A stretch of 64,000 bases of DNA from HGM04593 sp045657945 (lineage in GTDB: Bacteria > Bacteroidota > Bacteroidia > Bacteroidales > Bacteroidaceae), in assembly GCA_045657945.1 (NCBI GenBank), contig JAZOUB010000035.1:1-64000 (forward strand). Direction: 5' to 3'. The notes beneath the pieces are model-generated. The model saw only the letters and a program-made list of their open reading frames with translations. It was not told the DNA's origin and searched no databases. A program made the position numbers and the translations under genes. Positions 27,526 to 35,096 of this stretch are shown in pieces; position 1 is the stretch's first letter, and every line of letters begins with the position of its first letter.

Positions 27526-28233
27526 ATGAAGCGAATAGTAATACTCACCGGCGCAGGCATGAGTGTTGAAAGTGGTCTTGCTACTTTCCGCGGAAGCAAT
27601 GGACTGTGGGATAATCTTCCCGTTGAGCAGATTGCTACCCCCGAGGGATATCGCGCCAATCCGGCACTTGTGCTCGATTTCTACAACAGGCGTCGCCGTG
27701 AACTCCTCACCGTTGAGCCTAATGAAGGCCACAGGCTGGTGGCATTGCTCGAGGAGGATTTCTTAGTGACTGTAGTAACACAGAATGTCGATGACCTGCA
27801 TGAGCGTGCAGGCTCAACCCATGTTATCCACCTGCATGGTGAACTGATGAAAGCCTGCTCGTCGCGTTCGCCTCAGAATCTGAATTACGTGTCTATCTTG
27901 CCGTCACCGGATAGCGACCTGCACCTCGGCGATCTTGCTGCCGACGGTTCGCAGTTGCGCCCCTTCATCGTTTGGTTCGGCGAGGCTGTTCCGCGCATGG
28001 ACGATGCTATTGAAGCACTTGCTGGGGTGGATGCATTTGTTATAATTGGTACATCTCTCAATGTCTATCCTGCCGCCAGTTTGCTATCTTTTGTACCACA
28101 TAATGTCCCTGTATATCTCATCGACCCTAATGAAGTGACAGTGAACAGTAGCCGCAGTGTCATTGCAATACGCAAAGGGGCAAGCGAGGGCATGCGTTTT
28201 CTTATAGACAAACATCTGAAAGAAATGAAATGA
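27526..28233 (+). CDS. cobB: Sir2-type NAD-dependent protein deacylase
   Basis: 235 residues. The Rossmann motifs are GAGMSVESGLATFRG (residues 9-23) and TQNVDDLHERAG (85-96); the catalytic His is 104 in HLHGEL. Tyr53 and Arg56 in FYNRRR match the Tyr-x-x-Arg pair of class III sirtuins (CobB, SIRT5), which favours succinyl and malonyl groups. The small domain has only one Cys (KACSS) and lacks the four zinc Cys of most sirtuins. Cytoplasmic; removes acyl groups from lysine using NAD. The gene starts 19 bases after the operon terminator and appears to be single. Confidence 0.9.
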   Translation: MKRIVILTGAGMSVESGLATFRGSNGLWDNLPVEQIATPEGYRANPALVLDFYNRRRRELLTVEPNEGHRLVALLEEDFLVTVVTQNVDDLHERAGSTHVIHLHGELMKACSSRSPQNLNYVSILPSPDSDLHLGDLAADGSQLRPFIVWFGEAVPRMDDAIEALAGVDAFVIIGTSLNVYPAASLLSFVPHNVPVYLIDPNEVTVNSSRSVIAIRKGASEGMRFLIDKHLKEMK

Positions 28234-28266
28234 TTCTAAAATTAAAATAATTTAACCAAAATTCGT

Positions 28267-28296
28267 TTTGATTATTGCTCTATTATGTTAATTTTG
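28267..28296 (+). promoter_or_regulatory. promoter of rubredoxin gene
   Basis: TTTG at 28267-28270, 18 bases, then TAATTTTG at 28289-28296. This gives a start near 28303 and an untranslated leader of about 160 bases that contains the GC-rich hairpin at 28350-28391. Confidence 0.65.
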
Positions 28297-28349
28297 CAAT
28301 GGAAACAAATGCGAAATGTCATGTAAATGTTGAAGATAATCCTAAAATT

Positions 28350-28391
28350 CCTCCACTTTTTCAGGGGAGGTGGTCGAAGACCGGAGGGGAG
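28350..28391. repeat. GC-rich hairpin, REP-like
   Basis: Inside an AT-rich intergenic region: CCTCC and GGAGG arms around an 11-base loop, then GGTC-GAA-GACC, then GGAGGGGAG. Its shape and base composition differ from the surroundings and resemble short dispersed repeats of Bacteroidetes. Only one copy is in the window. Confidence 0.4.
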
Positions 28392-28463
28392 TAAAATAGC
28401 GGCATTTTGATAAGCATGAACATTTGCTTCCTAAAGTTTGTTGAATATTAAAACAAAACCATT

Positions 28464-28628
28464 ATGAAAAAGTATATCTGTACAGTATGTCAGTGGGTTT
28501 ATGACCCAGAGATTGGTGACCCCGAGCAGGGTATTGACCCAGGTGTTGCATTTGAGAACCTCCCCAACGACTATGTCTGCCCCTTGTGTGGTGTTGGCAA
28601 GGATGAGTTCGAGGTTGTAGAGGAATAA
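28464..28628 (+). CDS. rub: rubredoxin
   Basis: A 54-residue protein translated from ATG at 28464. It starts MKKYICTVCQWVYDPEIGDP and has a second knuckle YVCPLCGVGKDEF; the four Cys of the two CxxC pairs bind one iron. Size and spacing are those of classic rubredoxin. It is a cytoplasmic one-electron carrier, in anaerobes usually donating to rubrerythrin or superoxide reductase for oxidative-stress defence; no such partner is adjacent. It appears monocistronic, with its own promoter and a strong terminator palindrome 60 bases downstream. Confidence 0.97.
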   Translation: MKKYICTVCQWVYDPEIGDPEQGIDPGVAFENLPNDYVCPLCGVGKDEFEVVEE

Positions 28629-28688
28629 TCTACTTCAATTCATCTCCAAGACGTTCACTACGAGCGTTTCTAAAGGTTTAGAATACAT

Positions 28689-28734
28689 ATACACAAAGGA
28701 GGGTCACGTCATGACGTGACCCTCCTTTGTGTAT
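28689..28734. terminator. perfect 46-bp palindrome, bidirectional terminator
   Basis: The two 23-base arms match without a mismatch and without a spacer; the core is GGGTCACGTCA/TGACGTGACCC and the outer part ACACAAAGGA. It lies between the converging rubredoxin and transglycosylase genes and can serve both. Four to five T's flank the arms only weakly, so cruciform or protein-binding roles are also possible. Confidence 0.75.
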
Positions 28735-28782
28735 TATTCTACAGTCCTTTGTGTATTATTCTACAGTCCATTGTGTATTATG
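28724..28782. repeat. 22-bp tandem repeat at gene 3' end
   Basis: Two identical 22-base units (28724-28745 and 28746-28767; each begins CCTTTGTGTATTATTC) and a third partial copy (28768-28782, one mismatch). The last codons and stop of the transglycosylase gene lie in copies two and three, and copy one overlaps the palindrome arm. Confidence 0.9.
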
Positions 28783-29733
28783 TGCTTTTGTCTTGGCTGG
28801 GTCATAGCGCAGGGCATTCTTGTCTGGAATCAATACCTTGTACTTCTTCCCTGTCTTGTTGTTGTGTATCGTGCGCCTGATCCAGTGGTTCGCCTCACGC
28901 AGTTGCATGAATGTGAGACCATGTTTCTTTGCAAAGTCGGCCCAGTCAATTGTCGCTCCGCCTGCAGTTGTCTCGTATTCGATGGCTATAGTGGGGTAGA
29001 GGTCGCTGCTGCGTAGCATGAAACCATATTTTGTTGGGTTATGGAAGATTGTCTTCACTGCCATGATACGAAATATATATCGCGAGGTCTCGTCGGGCAG
29101 TACAAGGTCAATGGCCTTCTGCTCTTTCTGCCTCTCCTGGCGTTTGGTTACATTGGCGCGGCCGGTGTTGTAACTTGCCGCAACGGTGAGCCAGTCGCCA
29201 AATATCTCATACGAATCCTTCAGGTATTTACACGCGGCGCGTGTTGCCTTCTCGGTATGGTAGCGCTCGTCAATCTCATCATTCACCTCGAGCCCGTACT
29301 CGCGTCCTGTCTTCTCAAGGAACTGCCACAGGCCTGCAGCCTTTGAGGGTGAGAGTGCTTCGGGGTCGCCGTTGCTCTCGATAATCATCAGGTACTTGAA
29401 GTCATCGGGTATGCCACACTCTTTCAAGATTGGCTCTACAATCGGGAACAGACGGTTTGCGCGCTTTATCAAGAGCATTGTGTTGATGTGTGAGTATGTG
29501 AACGACAGCATCTCCTTGTCCATGCGTTCACGACGATCCTGCAACGTGAGGTCAATCACATCGCCGGCAAAGGTTACGCTTGTGGGGATTTCGGGTGGGA
29601 ATACATTGGGCATCATGCGTTGTGTGCTGTTGTTTTCCCGTGGTTCCTGTGCCTTGTTGCTTGATAGGATAATGGCGGTGCACACAAGAGCGGCAAGTAT
29701 GATGAATGACGGAATTCGTGTCCTGTTTCTCAT
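28756..29733 (-). CDS. MltD-like lytic transglycosylase
   Basis: The frame is open to 29814, but ATG 29733 gives a normal N-terminal membrane signal (MRNRTRIPSFIILAALVCTA), so I use it: 325 residues. The SLT fold runs from about residue 95 to 240 with the catalytic Glu119 in LMIIESNGDPEALSPSKAAGLWQF-type context and AASYNTGRANV further on. The C-terminal 60 residues (DWADFAKKHGLTFMQLREAN...KYKVLIP) look like one LysM domain for glycan binding. It cleaves peptidoglycan strands to anhydromuramyl ends in the periplasm. Monocistronic, with a promoter shared region with the RlmL-like gene. Confidence 0.9.
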   Translation of the reverse strand: MRNRTRIPSFIILAALVCTAIILSSNKAQEPRENNSTQRMMPNVFPPEIPTSVTFAGDVIDLTLQDRRERMDKEMLSFTYSHINTMLLIKRANRLFPIVEPILKECGIPDDFKYLMIIESNGDPEALSPSKAAGLWQFLEKTGREYGLEVNDEIDERYHTEKATRAACKYLKDSYEIFGDWLTVAASYNTGRANVTKRQERQKEQKAIDLVLPDETSRYIFRIMAVKTIFHNPTKYGFMLRSSDLYPTIAIEYETTAGGATIDWADFAKKHGLTFMQLREANHWIRRTIHNNKTGKKYKVLIPDKNALRYDPAKTKAHNTQWTVE

Positions 29734-29763
29734 TGTCTGTAAATGGGGTATGGATTTGGAACA

Positions 29764-29794
29764 CAAATGTAGCCCAAATAATTGCAAATAACAA
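29764..29794 (-). promoter_or_regulatory. promoter of transglycosylase gene
   Basis: On the minus strand TACATTTG (29771-29764) is preceded by TTG (29794-29792) at a spacing of 20. It gives a leader of about 25 bases. Confidence 0.6.
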
Positions 29795-29803
29795 CCCCAT
29801 TTA

Positions 29804-29833
29804 TTGATTTGCATCGCTTTTTTTGTACCTTTG
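29804..29833 (+). promoter_or_regulatory. promoter of RlmL-like gene
   Basis: TTG at 29804-29806, 19 bases, TACCTTTG at 29826-29833; the gene starts 61 bases further on. It is divergent to the transglycosylase promoter. Confidence 0.65.
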
Positions 29834-29893
29834 CACTATATTTATATATATAGGGGAGTTCTTTAAATAGCTTCTTATTACTTTTATTACATT

Positions 29894-31561
29894 ATGGGCG
29901 AATTTGAAATGATTGCGAAGACCTTCCAAGGATTGGAAGAGGTCTTGGCCAAGGAACTGGTTGCATTGGGTGCGAATAATGTGCAGATTGGCCGTCGCAT
30001 GGTATCTTTTACCGGTGACAAGGAGATGATGTACAAGGCGAATTTCCACTTGAGGACAGCCGTGCGTATTTTGAAACCATTCCTCCACTTCAAGGCAACT
30101 AATGCCGACGAGGTGTATGAGGCTGTGAAGGCTTTTGATTGGGAGCAATATCTCGATACAACCTCGACATTCTCAGTGGATTCTGTTGTTTATAGTGAGG
30201 TCTTTCGCCACTCCAAATTTGTTGCCTACCGCGTGAAGGATGCCATTGCCGATTACTTCAATGAGAAGTATGGCGAGCGTCCATCGGTGCGTCTCAATAA
30301 TCCCGATCTCATATTCCACATTCATATCGCAGGCGAGGAGTGTACTCTTGCACTTGACAGCTCGGGCGAGTCGCTTCACCGTCGCGGATACCGCGTTGAG
30401 ACCGGTCGTGCACCAATCAATGAGGTGCTTGCAGCCGGTATGATCATGCTTACGAACTGGCATGGCGAGTGTGACTTCATAGACCCTATGTGTGGTTCGG
30501 GAACACTTCCCATCGAGGCTGCGCTCATTGCACGCAACATTGCCCCCGGTGTCTTCCGTCAGGGCTATGCCTTTGAGAAATGGAAGGATTATGACAGCAC
30601 ACTCTTCAAGTCAATCTACGAGGACGATTCTGCCGAGCGCGAATTCAAGCATAAGATTTATGGCTACGATGTAGATGGCCGCATGGTGGCATGCGCACGC
30701 CGCAATGTGAAGTCGGCAATGATGAACGAGTGCATTGAGATCGAGTGCCGCGACATCAAGGATTTTGAGGAACATTCAGAGCCTGCAATAATGATTGTGA
30801 ACCCGCCATACGGCGAGCGTCTTGTGCCCGATAAGTTGCTTCAGGTCTATAAGGATCTTGGTGCACGACTGAAACACGCGTTCCAGGGTAATGTGGCTTG
30901 GGTTATCAGTAATAACTACGATTGCTTTGACCAGATTGGTCTCAAGGCATCGGCACGTGTGCCACTTTATAACGGTGACCTCGATTGCGAGTTCCGCAAG
31001 TACGAGCTTTTCCAGGGTAAGTACAAGGGCTTCCGTGGCGAGGGTAATGAATTGAAGAAGGATTTTGCTCCGCTTAAACGTCAGTCGCGCCTCACAGGTC
31101 TTGATGGCGAGACACGTTCCGAGCGTGCAACAAAGAACCAGAACAATGATGCCAACTACTCGAGTGAGATCGATGATGAGTCAATGCGTCGTCGTCGCGA
31201 GCTTGAGGCATACTTCAGCAAGGCTCGTAAAAAACCTGCACGCAGAGAGCGTGGTGAGAGTGATGGTGAGAGAAAAGAACGTCGTGAGGGATTTGCTCCG
31301 CGTGATGACCGTCGCGCTCCACGCGGCGAACGCAAGGACGATCGTTTTGCTTCACGCGACCGCCGTGATGACCGTCGTGCTCCACGTGGTGAGCGCAAGG
31401 ACGACCGCTTTGCTTCACGCGAAGGACGTGATGCTGGCAAGTTCTCGGGTAAGGGAGGTGACCGCAAACCATTCGACCGCAAGGGTGATGGCAAGCGCCA
31501 GTCGCCATACAAGAACGGTTTCAAGCCATTGCGTGGTGGCAAGAGAGACGACAAAAGATAA
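29894..31561 (+). CDS. THUMP-domain 23S rRNA (guanine-N2) methyltransferase, RlmL/YcbY type, with basic tail
   Basis: 555 residues. N-terminal ferredoxin-like/THUMP region (about 1-160, with LHRRGYRVETGRAPINEVLAA following), then a class I methyltransferase fold with DPMCGSGTLPIEAAL near residue 197 and the catalytic NPPYGERLVP near residue 305. The family makes N2-methylguanosine in 23S rRNA from S-adenosylmethionine. After about residue 400 the protein turns into an Arg/Lys/Asp-rich tail of 150 residues carrying a 21-residue direct repeat; this is probably disordered and RNA-binding, and it is not part of E. coli RlmL. Cytoplasmic; purD follows after 30 bases. Confidence 0.9.
   Translation: MGEFEMIAKTFQGLEEVLAKELVALGANNVQIGRRMVSFTGDKEMMYKANFHLRTAVRILKPFLHFKATNADEVYEAVKAFDWEQYLDTTSTFSVDSVVYSEVFRHSKFVAYRVKDAIADYFNEKYGERPSVRLNNPDLIFHIHIAGEECTLALDSSGESLHRRGYRVETGRAPINEVLAAGMIMLTNWHGECDFIDPMCGSGTLPIEAALIARNIAPGVFRQGYAFEKWKDYDSTLFKSIYEDDSAEREFKHKIYGYDVDGRMVACARRNVKSAMMNECIEIECRDIKDFEEHSEPAIMIVNPPYGERLVPDKLLQVYKDLGARLKHAFQGNVAWVISNNYDCFDQIGLKASARVPLYNGDLDCEFRKYELFQGKYKGFRGEGNELKKDFAPLKRQSRLTGLDGETRSERATKNQNNDANYSSEIDDESMRRRRELEAYFSKARKKPARRERGESDGERKERREGFAPRDDRRAPRGERKDDRFASRDRRDDRRAPRGERKDDRFASREGRDAGKFSGKGGDRKPFDRKGDGKRQSPYKNGFKPLRGGKRDDKR
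31304..31429 (+). repeat. 63-bp in-frame tandem duplication
   Basis: Two copies (31304-31366, 31367-31429) each encode DDRRAPRGERKDDRFASR plus three residues. They differ mainly at third codon positions, so the copies have had time to drift while the protein was kept. Confidence 0.9.
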
Positions 31562-31591
31562 AGGTTAACAATTTAAAGTTGAAACAATACT

Positions 31592-32860
31592 ATGAATATA
31601 TTGCTTTTGGGTAGCGGAGGCCGTGAGCACGCTCTCGCTTGGAAAATCGCTCAGAGTCCTAAGGTTGACAAGTTGTACATTGCTCCGGGTAATGCCGGAA
31701 CAAAGGAGGTCGGTGAGAATGTGAATATCGCAGTGTGCGATTTCGATGCTATTGCCGAGTTTGTGCTTGCCAACGATGTGAAAATGGTTGTTGTCGGTCC
31801 CGAGGATCCATTGGTAAAGGGTATATATGACTACTTCGCTGCCGAGGAGAGACTCCAGGGTATTGCAGTGATTGGCCCCACAAAGGCAGCTGCCGAGCTT
31901 GAGGGTAGCAAGAACTTTGCAAAGGAGTTCATGCAGCGTCACAATATTCCAACAGCGGCATACAAGGCTTTCACTGCAGCTGAGAGAGAGGAGGCCTATC
32001 GTTTCCTTGAGGGGCTCAAGGCTCCTTATGTGCTCAAGGCAGACGGTTTGTGCGCCGGCAAGGGTGTGCTTATTCTTCCAACATTGGAGGAGGCTAAGAG
32101 CAGCCTCGATGAGATGCTCGACGGTATGTTCGGTGACTCGTCGGCAACAGTCGTGATAGAGGAATTCCTCGATGGCATCGAGTGTTCGGTGTTCGTGCTT
32201 ACTGACGGCAAGGATTATGTGATTCTGCCCGAGGCAAAGGACTACAAGCGCATCGGTGAGGGCAATACAGGCCTGAATACAGGCGGTATGGGTTCAATTT
32301 CACCAGTTCCATTCGCTACAAAAGAGTGGATGAAAAAGGTCGAGGAGAGAATCATCAAGCCTACAGTTGATGGTCTTGTAAAGGATAATCTGCTATACAA
32401 GGGCTTTATTTTCTTCGGTCTTATAAATGTTGAGGGTGAGCCTATGGTAATTGAGTATAATGTGCGCATGGGTGACCCAGAGACCGAGTCGGTTATGCTG
32501 CGTCTGAAGGATGACATTGTGACTCTCTTCGAGAAGGTTGCTGCAGGAACTTTGGCCGGAACAACCGTGGAGTTTGATGAGCGAAATGCCGTGTGCGTGA
32601 TGCTTGTTTCGGGCGGTTATCCCGAGCATTATGACAAGGGCTTTGAGATGACCGGTTTTGAGGATGTCAAGGAAAGTATTCTCTTCCATGCCGGAACAAC
32701 CGAAAAGGACGGCAAGGTGGTTACATCAGGTGGACGTGTCATTGCAGCAGTTTCATATGGTGCTACACGTGCAGAGGCGCTTGAACGCTCATTCCGTTCT
32801 GCCAACGCAATAAAATACGAGAAGAAGTACTTTAGAGGAGATATTGGTTTTGACTTGTAA
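31592..32860 (+). CDS. purD: phosphoribosylamine-glycine ligase (GAR synthetase)
   Basis: 422 residues, ATP-grasp enzyme of de novo purine synthesis: joins phosphoribosylamine and glycine using ATP. Seen: N-terminal MNILLLGSGGREHALAWK, YVLKADGLCAGKGV, GLNTGGMGSISP and EYNVRMGDPETE. Normal length, cytoplasmic. The stop overlaps the following membrane-protein frame by 17 bases. Confidence 0.98.
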   Translation: MNILLLGSGGREHALAWKIAQSPKVDKLYIAPGNAGTKEVGENVNIAVCDFDAIAEFVLANDVKMVVVGPEDPLVKGIYDYFAAEERLQGIAVIGPTKAAAELEGSKNFAKEFMQRHNIPTAAYKAFTAAEREEAYRFLEGLKAPYVLKADGLCAGKGVLILPTLEEAKSSLDEMLDGMFGDSSATVVIEEFLDGIECSVFVLTDGKDYVILPEAKDYKRIGEGNTGLNTGGMGSISPVPFATKEWMKKVEERIIKPTVDGLVKDNLLYKGFIFFGLINVEGEPMVIEYNVRMGDPETESVMLRLKDDIVTLFEKVAAGTLAGTTVEFDERNAVCVMLVSGGYPEHYDKGFEMTGFEDVKESILFHAGTTEKDGKVVTSGGRVIAAVSYGATRAEALERSFRSANAIKYEKKYFRGDIGFDL

Positions 32861-33824
32861 AAGAACGCTGCACGGCTGTTTTGCTTCGGGAAGGTACACA
32901 CCTGTTCTGATGTTCGCTTTTTCGTTGCTCCTGATGCTCTCTGCCTTTTGGCTTCCTGCATCGGCTGTCCCCGTTCAACTTCCTAGGGAATTCTCTTTTC
33001 TCGGAGGAACTGTGTCAAGGCTTGTAGCCATTCTGCTGTTTGCCGTTTCGGCAACTGTACTGTCGGTACAGACGTTTTTTGACAGGCGTGTGCGTTGGGT
33101 GGGTGCGCTCTATATGTGGATGGTTGCCATTTCATTGTTTGGCAATGGCAACAGTGTACTGGCACTTGTCTCGTTGTTGTTTGTGCTCTCACTTGCATTG
33201 CAGCTCTATTGTCAGCATGGCATGAATCCGGTAAGGTTGCTGTTTACGTCGTTCATGCTGTTGGGCTTCATGGCTTTTGTCTCGCCTTACGCCCTTCTTC
33301 TGCTGCCATTGTATGTGTCATTCAGTTTCTTTGCAAACATTTTTTCGCCAAGAGGGCTGGTGGCATCGCTGCTAGGTCTGGTAACCCCTTTCTGGCTCAT
33401 CCTTGGCGCTGAATATGTGTTCTCTGGAAGCGGTGAATTAGCCGGTTATATTGCCGGTGGCTTTGCTTCTGCTTTGGATGTATCGTCCGTCAATCATTCG
33501 TTTTCAGCGCTTTTGCTACTTGCATTAGCCTTGCTGCTTCTGCTACCGGCAATAGTGACTTTTGTCGGCAGTGCATCGCCTGCAAAGCCATTGCTGCGTC
33601 GCAGGTTGTCATTCATAATGGTTGCCGATGCTTATCTGCTTCTTCTTTGTTGTATCATGGGCGATGGTGCGGCAATATTCTATTTTTTACATCTTTTTTG
33701 TCAGGCTGTACTCGCATCGTACCTCTTCTCGGGGAAAGAAACCAAATCGATGAATTTATTTTTTATATTTGTTAATATAATAATGGTTGCAATTGCAACA
33801 GAGGCTTTATGGTTGAAACATTAA
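32844..33824 (+). CDS. polytopic membrane protein of unknown function
   Basis: About 326 residues if started at TTG 32844; the first in-frame ATG is 32910 and would remove the Arg-containing N-terminus, so the start is unsettled (TTG 32850 is another choice). About nine or ten membrane helices are visible, with few charged loops (RRVR near residue 74, RRRLS near 250). It resembles in layout the small Bacteroidetes membrane family DUF6427, but I am not sure. It is flanked by overlaps on both sides (17 bases with purD, 16 bases with the DedA-like gene), so it is translated in a coupled unit. Confidence 0.65.
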   Translation: MVLTCKRTLHGCFASGRYTPVLMFAFSLLLMLSAFWLPASAVPVQLPREFSFLGGTVSRLVAILLFAVSATVLSVQTFFDRRVRWVGALYMWMVAISLFGNGNSVLALVSLLFVLSLALQLYCQHGMNPVRLLFTSFMLLGFMAFVSPYALLLLPLYVSFSFFANIFSPRGLVASLLGLVTPFWLILGAEYVFSGSGELAGYIAGGFASALDVSSVNHSFSALLLLALALLLLLPAIVTFVGSASPAKPLLRRRLSFIMVADAYLLLLCCIMGDGAAIFYFLHLFCQAVLASYLFSGKETKSMNLFFIFVNIIMVAIATEALWLKH

Positions 33825-34273
33825 CTGAATTTTTCCAGGATTATGGTTATTGGGGAATGGGTGTTTTGGCATTCCTCTCAGGTTCTATTGTTCCAATAGC
33901 CAGTGAAATTCTTTTGGCTATCTTCTTGAATCTTGGACTTAGTCCTGTAGGGCTTGTCCTGGTGGCTACAGTAGGAAATACATTTGGTGGTATAACCTGT
34001 TATTTGCTTGGATACCTGACAAGCAAGGAGCGTGTGCAGAAGATATTAAAGATTCCAGCCAGGAGAATGAAACGAGCAGACATGCTTATTCAGAAATATG
34101 GATACTGGACGGCTGCAGTCTCTTTTATTCCGGCAATTGGAGAAGTACTGCTTGTGGTTTTGGGCGTAATGCGCGTAAACAAATACAAGGTATTTGCCGT
34201 AATGTTCGCAGGAAAACTGATAAGATATATCTTTATTGCTGCGTCATTTATGGGAATTGCAAGCAGTATTTGA
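33809..34273 (+). CDS. YqaA/DedA-like small membrane protein
   Basis: 154 residues with about four hydrophobic segments. It carries the SNARE-associated/DedA (VTT) pattern: FLSGSIVPIASEILLAIFL, GNTFGGITCYLLGY and SFIPAIGEVLLVVLGVMRV, which match the YqaA subfamily. Larger DedA relatives move phospholipids or undecaprenyl phosphate across the inner membrane; the short YqaA forms are uncharacterised. Last gene of the rlmL-purD unit. Confidence 0.8.
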   Translation: MVETLTEFFQDYGYWGMGVLAFLSGSIVPIASEILLAIFLNLGLSPVGLVLVATVGNTFGGITCYLLGYLTSKERVQKILKIPARRMKRADMLIQKYGYWTAAVSFIPAIGEVLLVVLGVMRVNKYKVFAVMFAGKLIRYIFIAASFMGIASSI

Positions 34274-34317
34274 TTGAAGAAGCAGGCTTGAATGAGGGCT
34301 CTTTTGTCGTTGTGCTC

Positions 34318-35094
34318 TTAATATGATGCTGTTGCTTTTATTCCCTCTTGGCTGAGCATGTCAACAATGCGGTCAAGTTCTTCCTTGGTAGCCTTTTCAA
34401 GCCCCTTCATGGGCGTTTCGCGGTCAATGGTGTATATCATGACCTCACGTGGTGCAATCTCCTTTACAACTGCTATCCATGGCTTTACATAATAGTCTCC
34501 GGTGTTGTCTATGCTCTTGCCGTTGACTGTTCCTTTCATGAACATTGTCTGTATCACTGATCTGCCACCGAAAGCCTTCATTCTGGAGATTATCGTATCC
34601 AGGTCATATTTGCCGGTAGGGCGGTCTGTGCATGCAATGTAGCCGGTATCGACGGTGTCGAGTTTGAGAATATTGTTGTCAACCTTCGTTAGTGCCTCAA
34701 AGACTGCCGGACGCGTTATCAGTGTTGCATTCGTGAGTACACTTACTTTTGCCGATGGGCAGTAGCTGTTGCGCAACGCAATGGTGTCGTCTATGATTTC
34801 TCCAAAGCATGGATGTACGGTCGGTTCTCCATTTCCTGCAAATGTCAGGACATCAGGTAGTTCGCCGTTGGCTTTCATCTCGGCAAGTTTTTCTTCAAGA
34901 GCCTTTGCAACCTCTGCGCGTGTAGGTAATGCCCTTTTTGGCCTATGCTCGGCATTGAAGCCACATTCACAGTATATGCAATCGAATGTGCAGATCTTTC
35001 CGTCGCTTGGCAATAGGTTGATACCTAATGAAATACCAAGCCTGCGGCTCTTGACCGGTCCGAATATCGGTGATGGATAAATGATTGTTGACAT
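34318..35094 (-). CDS. radical SAM protein
   Basis: 258 residues. The iron-sulfur cluster motif is Cys35-x3-Cys39-x2-Cys42 (ICTFDCIYCECG), followed by LTFAGNGEPTVHP, the GGE-like SAM-binding region. The N-terminal FGPVKSRRLGISLGINLLP is typical of a radical SAM group related to wyosine-base and small maturase enzymes. It has no C-terminal auxiliary-cluster domain. Substrate unknown. It is the last gene of the argS operon, its ATG lying 2 bases after the stop of the LtaS-like gene. Confidence 0.85.
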   Translation of the reverse strand: MSTIIYPSPIFGPVKSRRLGISLGINLLPSDGKICTFDCIYCECGFNAEHRPKRALPTRAEVAKALEEKLAEMKANGELPDVLTFAGNGEPTVHPCFGEIIDDTIALRNSYCPSAKVSVLTNATLITRPAVFEALTKVDNNILKLDTVDTGYIACTDRPTGKYDLDTIISRMKAFGGRSVIQTMFMKGTVNGKSIDNTGDYYVKPWIAVVKEIAPREVMIYTIDRETPMKGLEKATKEELDRIVDMLSQEGIKATASY

Positions 35095-35096
35095 TT

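Noticed and set aside
28724..28782. CRISPR-like array
   Set aside because: Repeat units are directly adjacent with no unique spacers, there are under three copies, and no cas genes are near.
34274..34317. Terminator between the converging DedA-like and radical SAM genes
   Set aside because: No stable hairpin with a T-run can be drawn in the 44-base gap.
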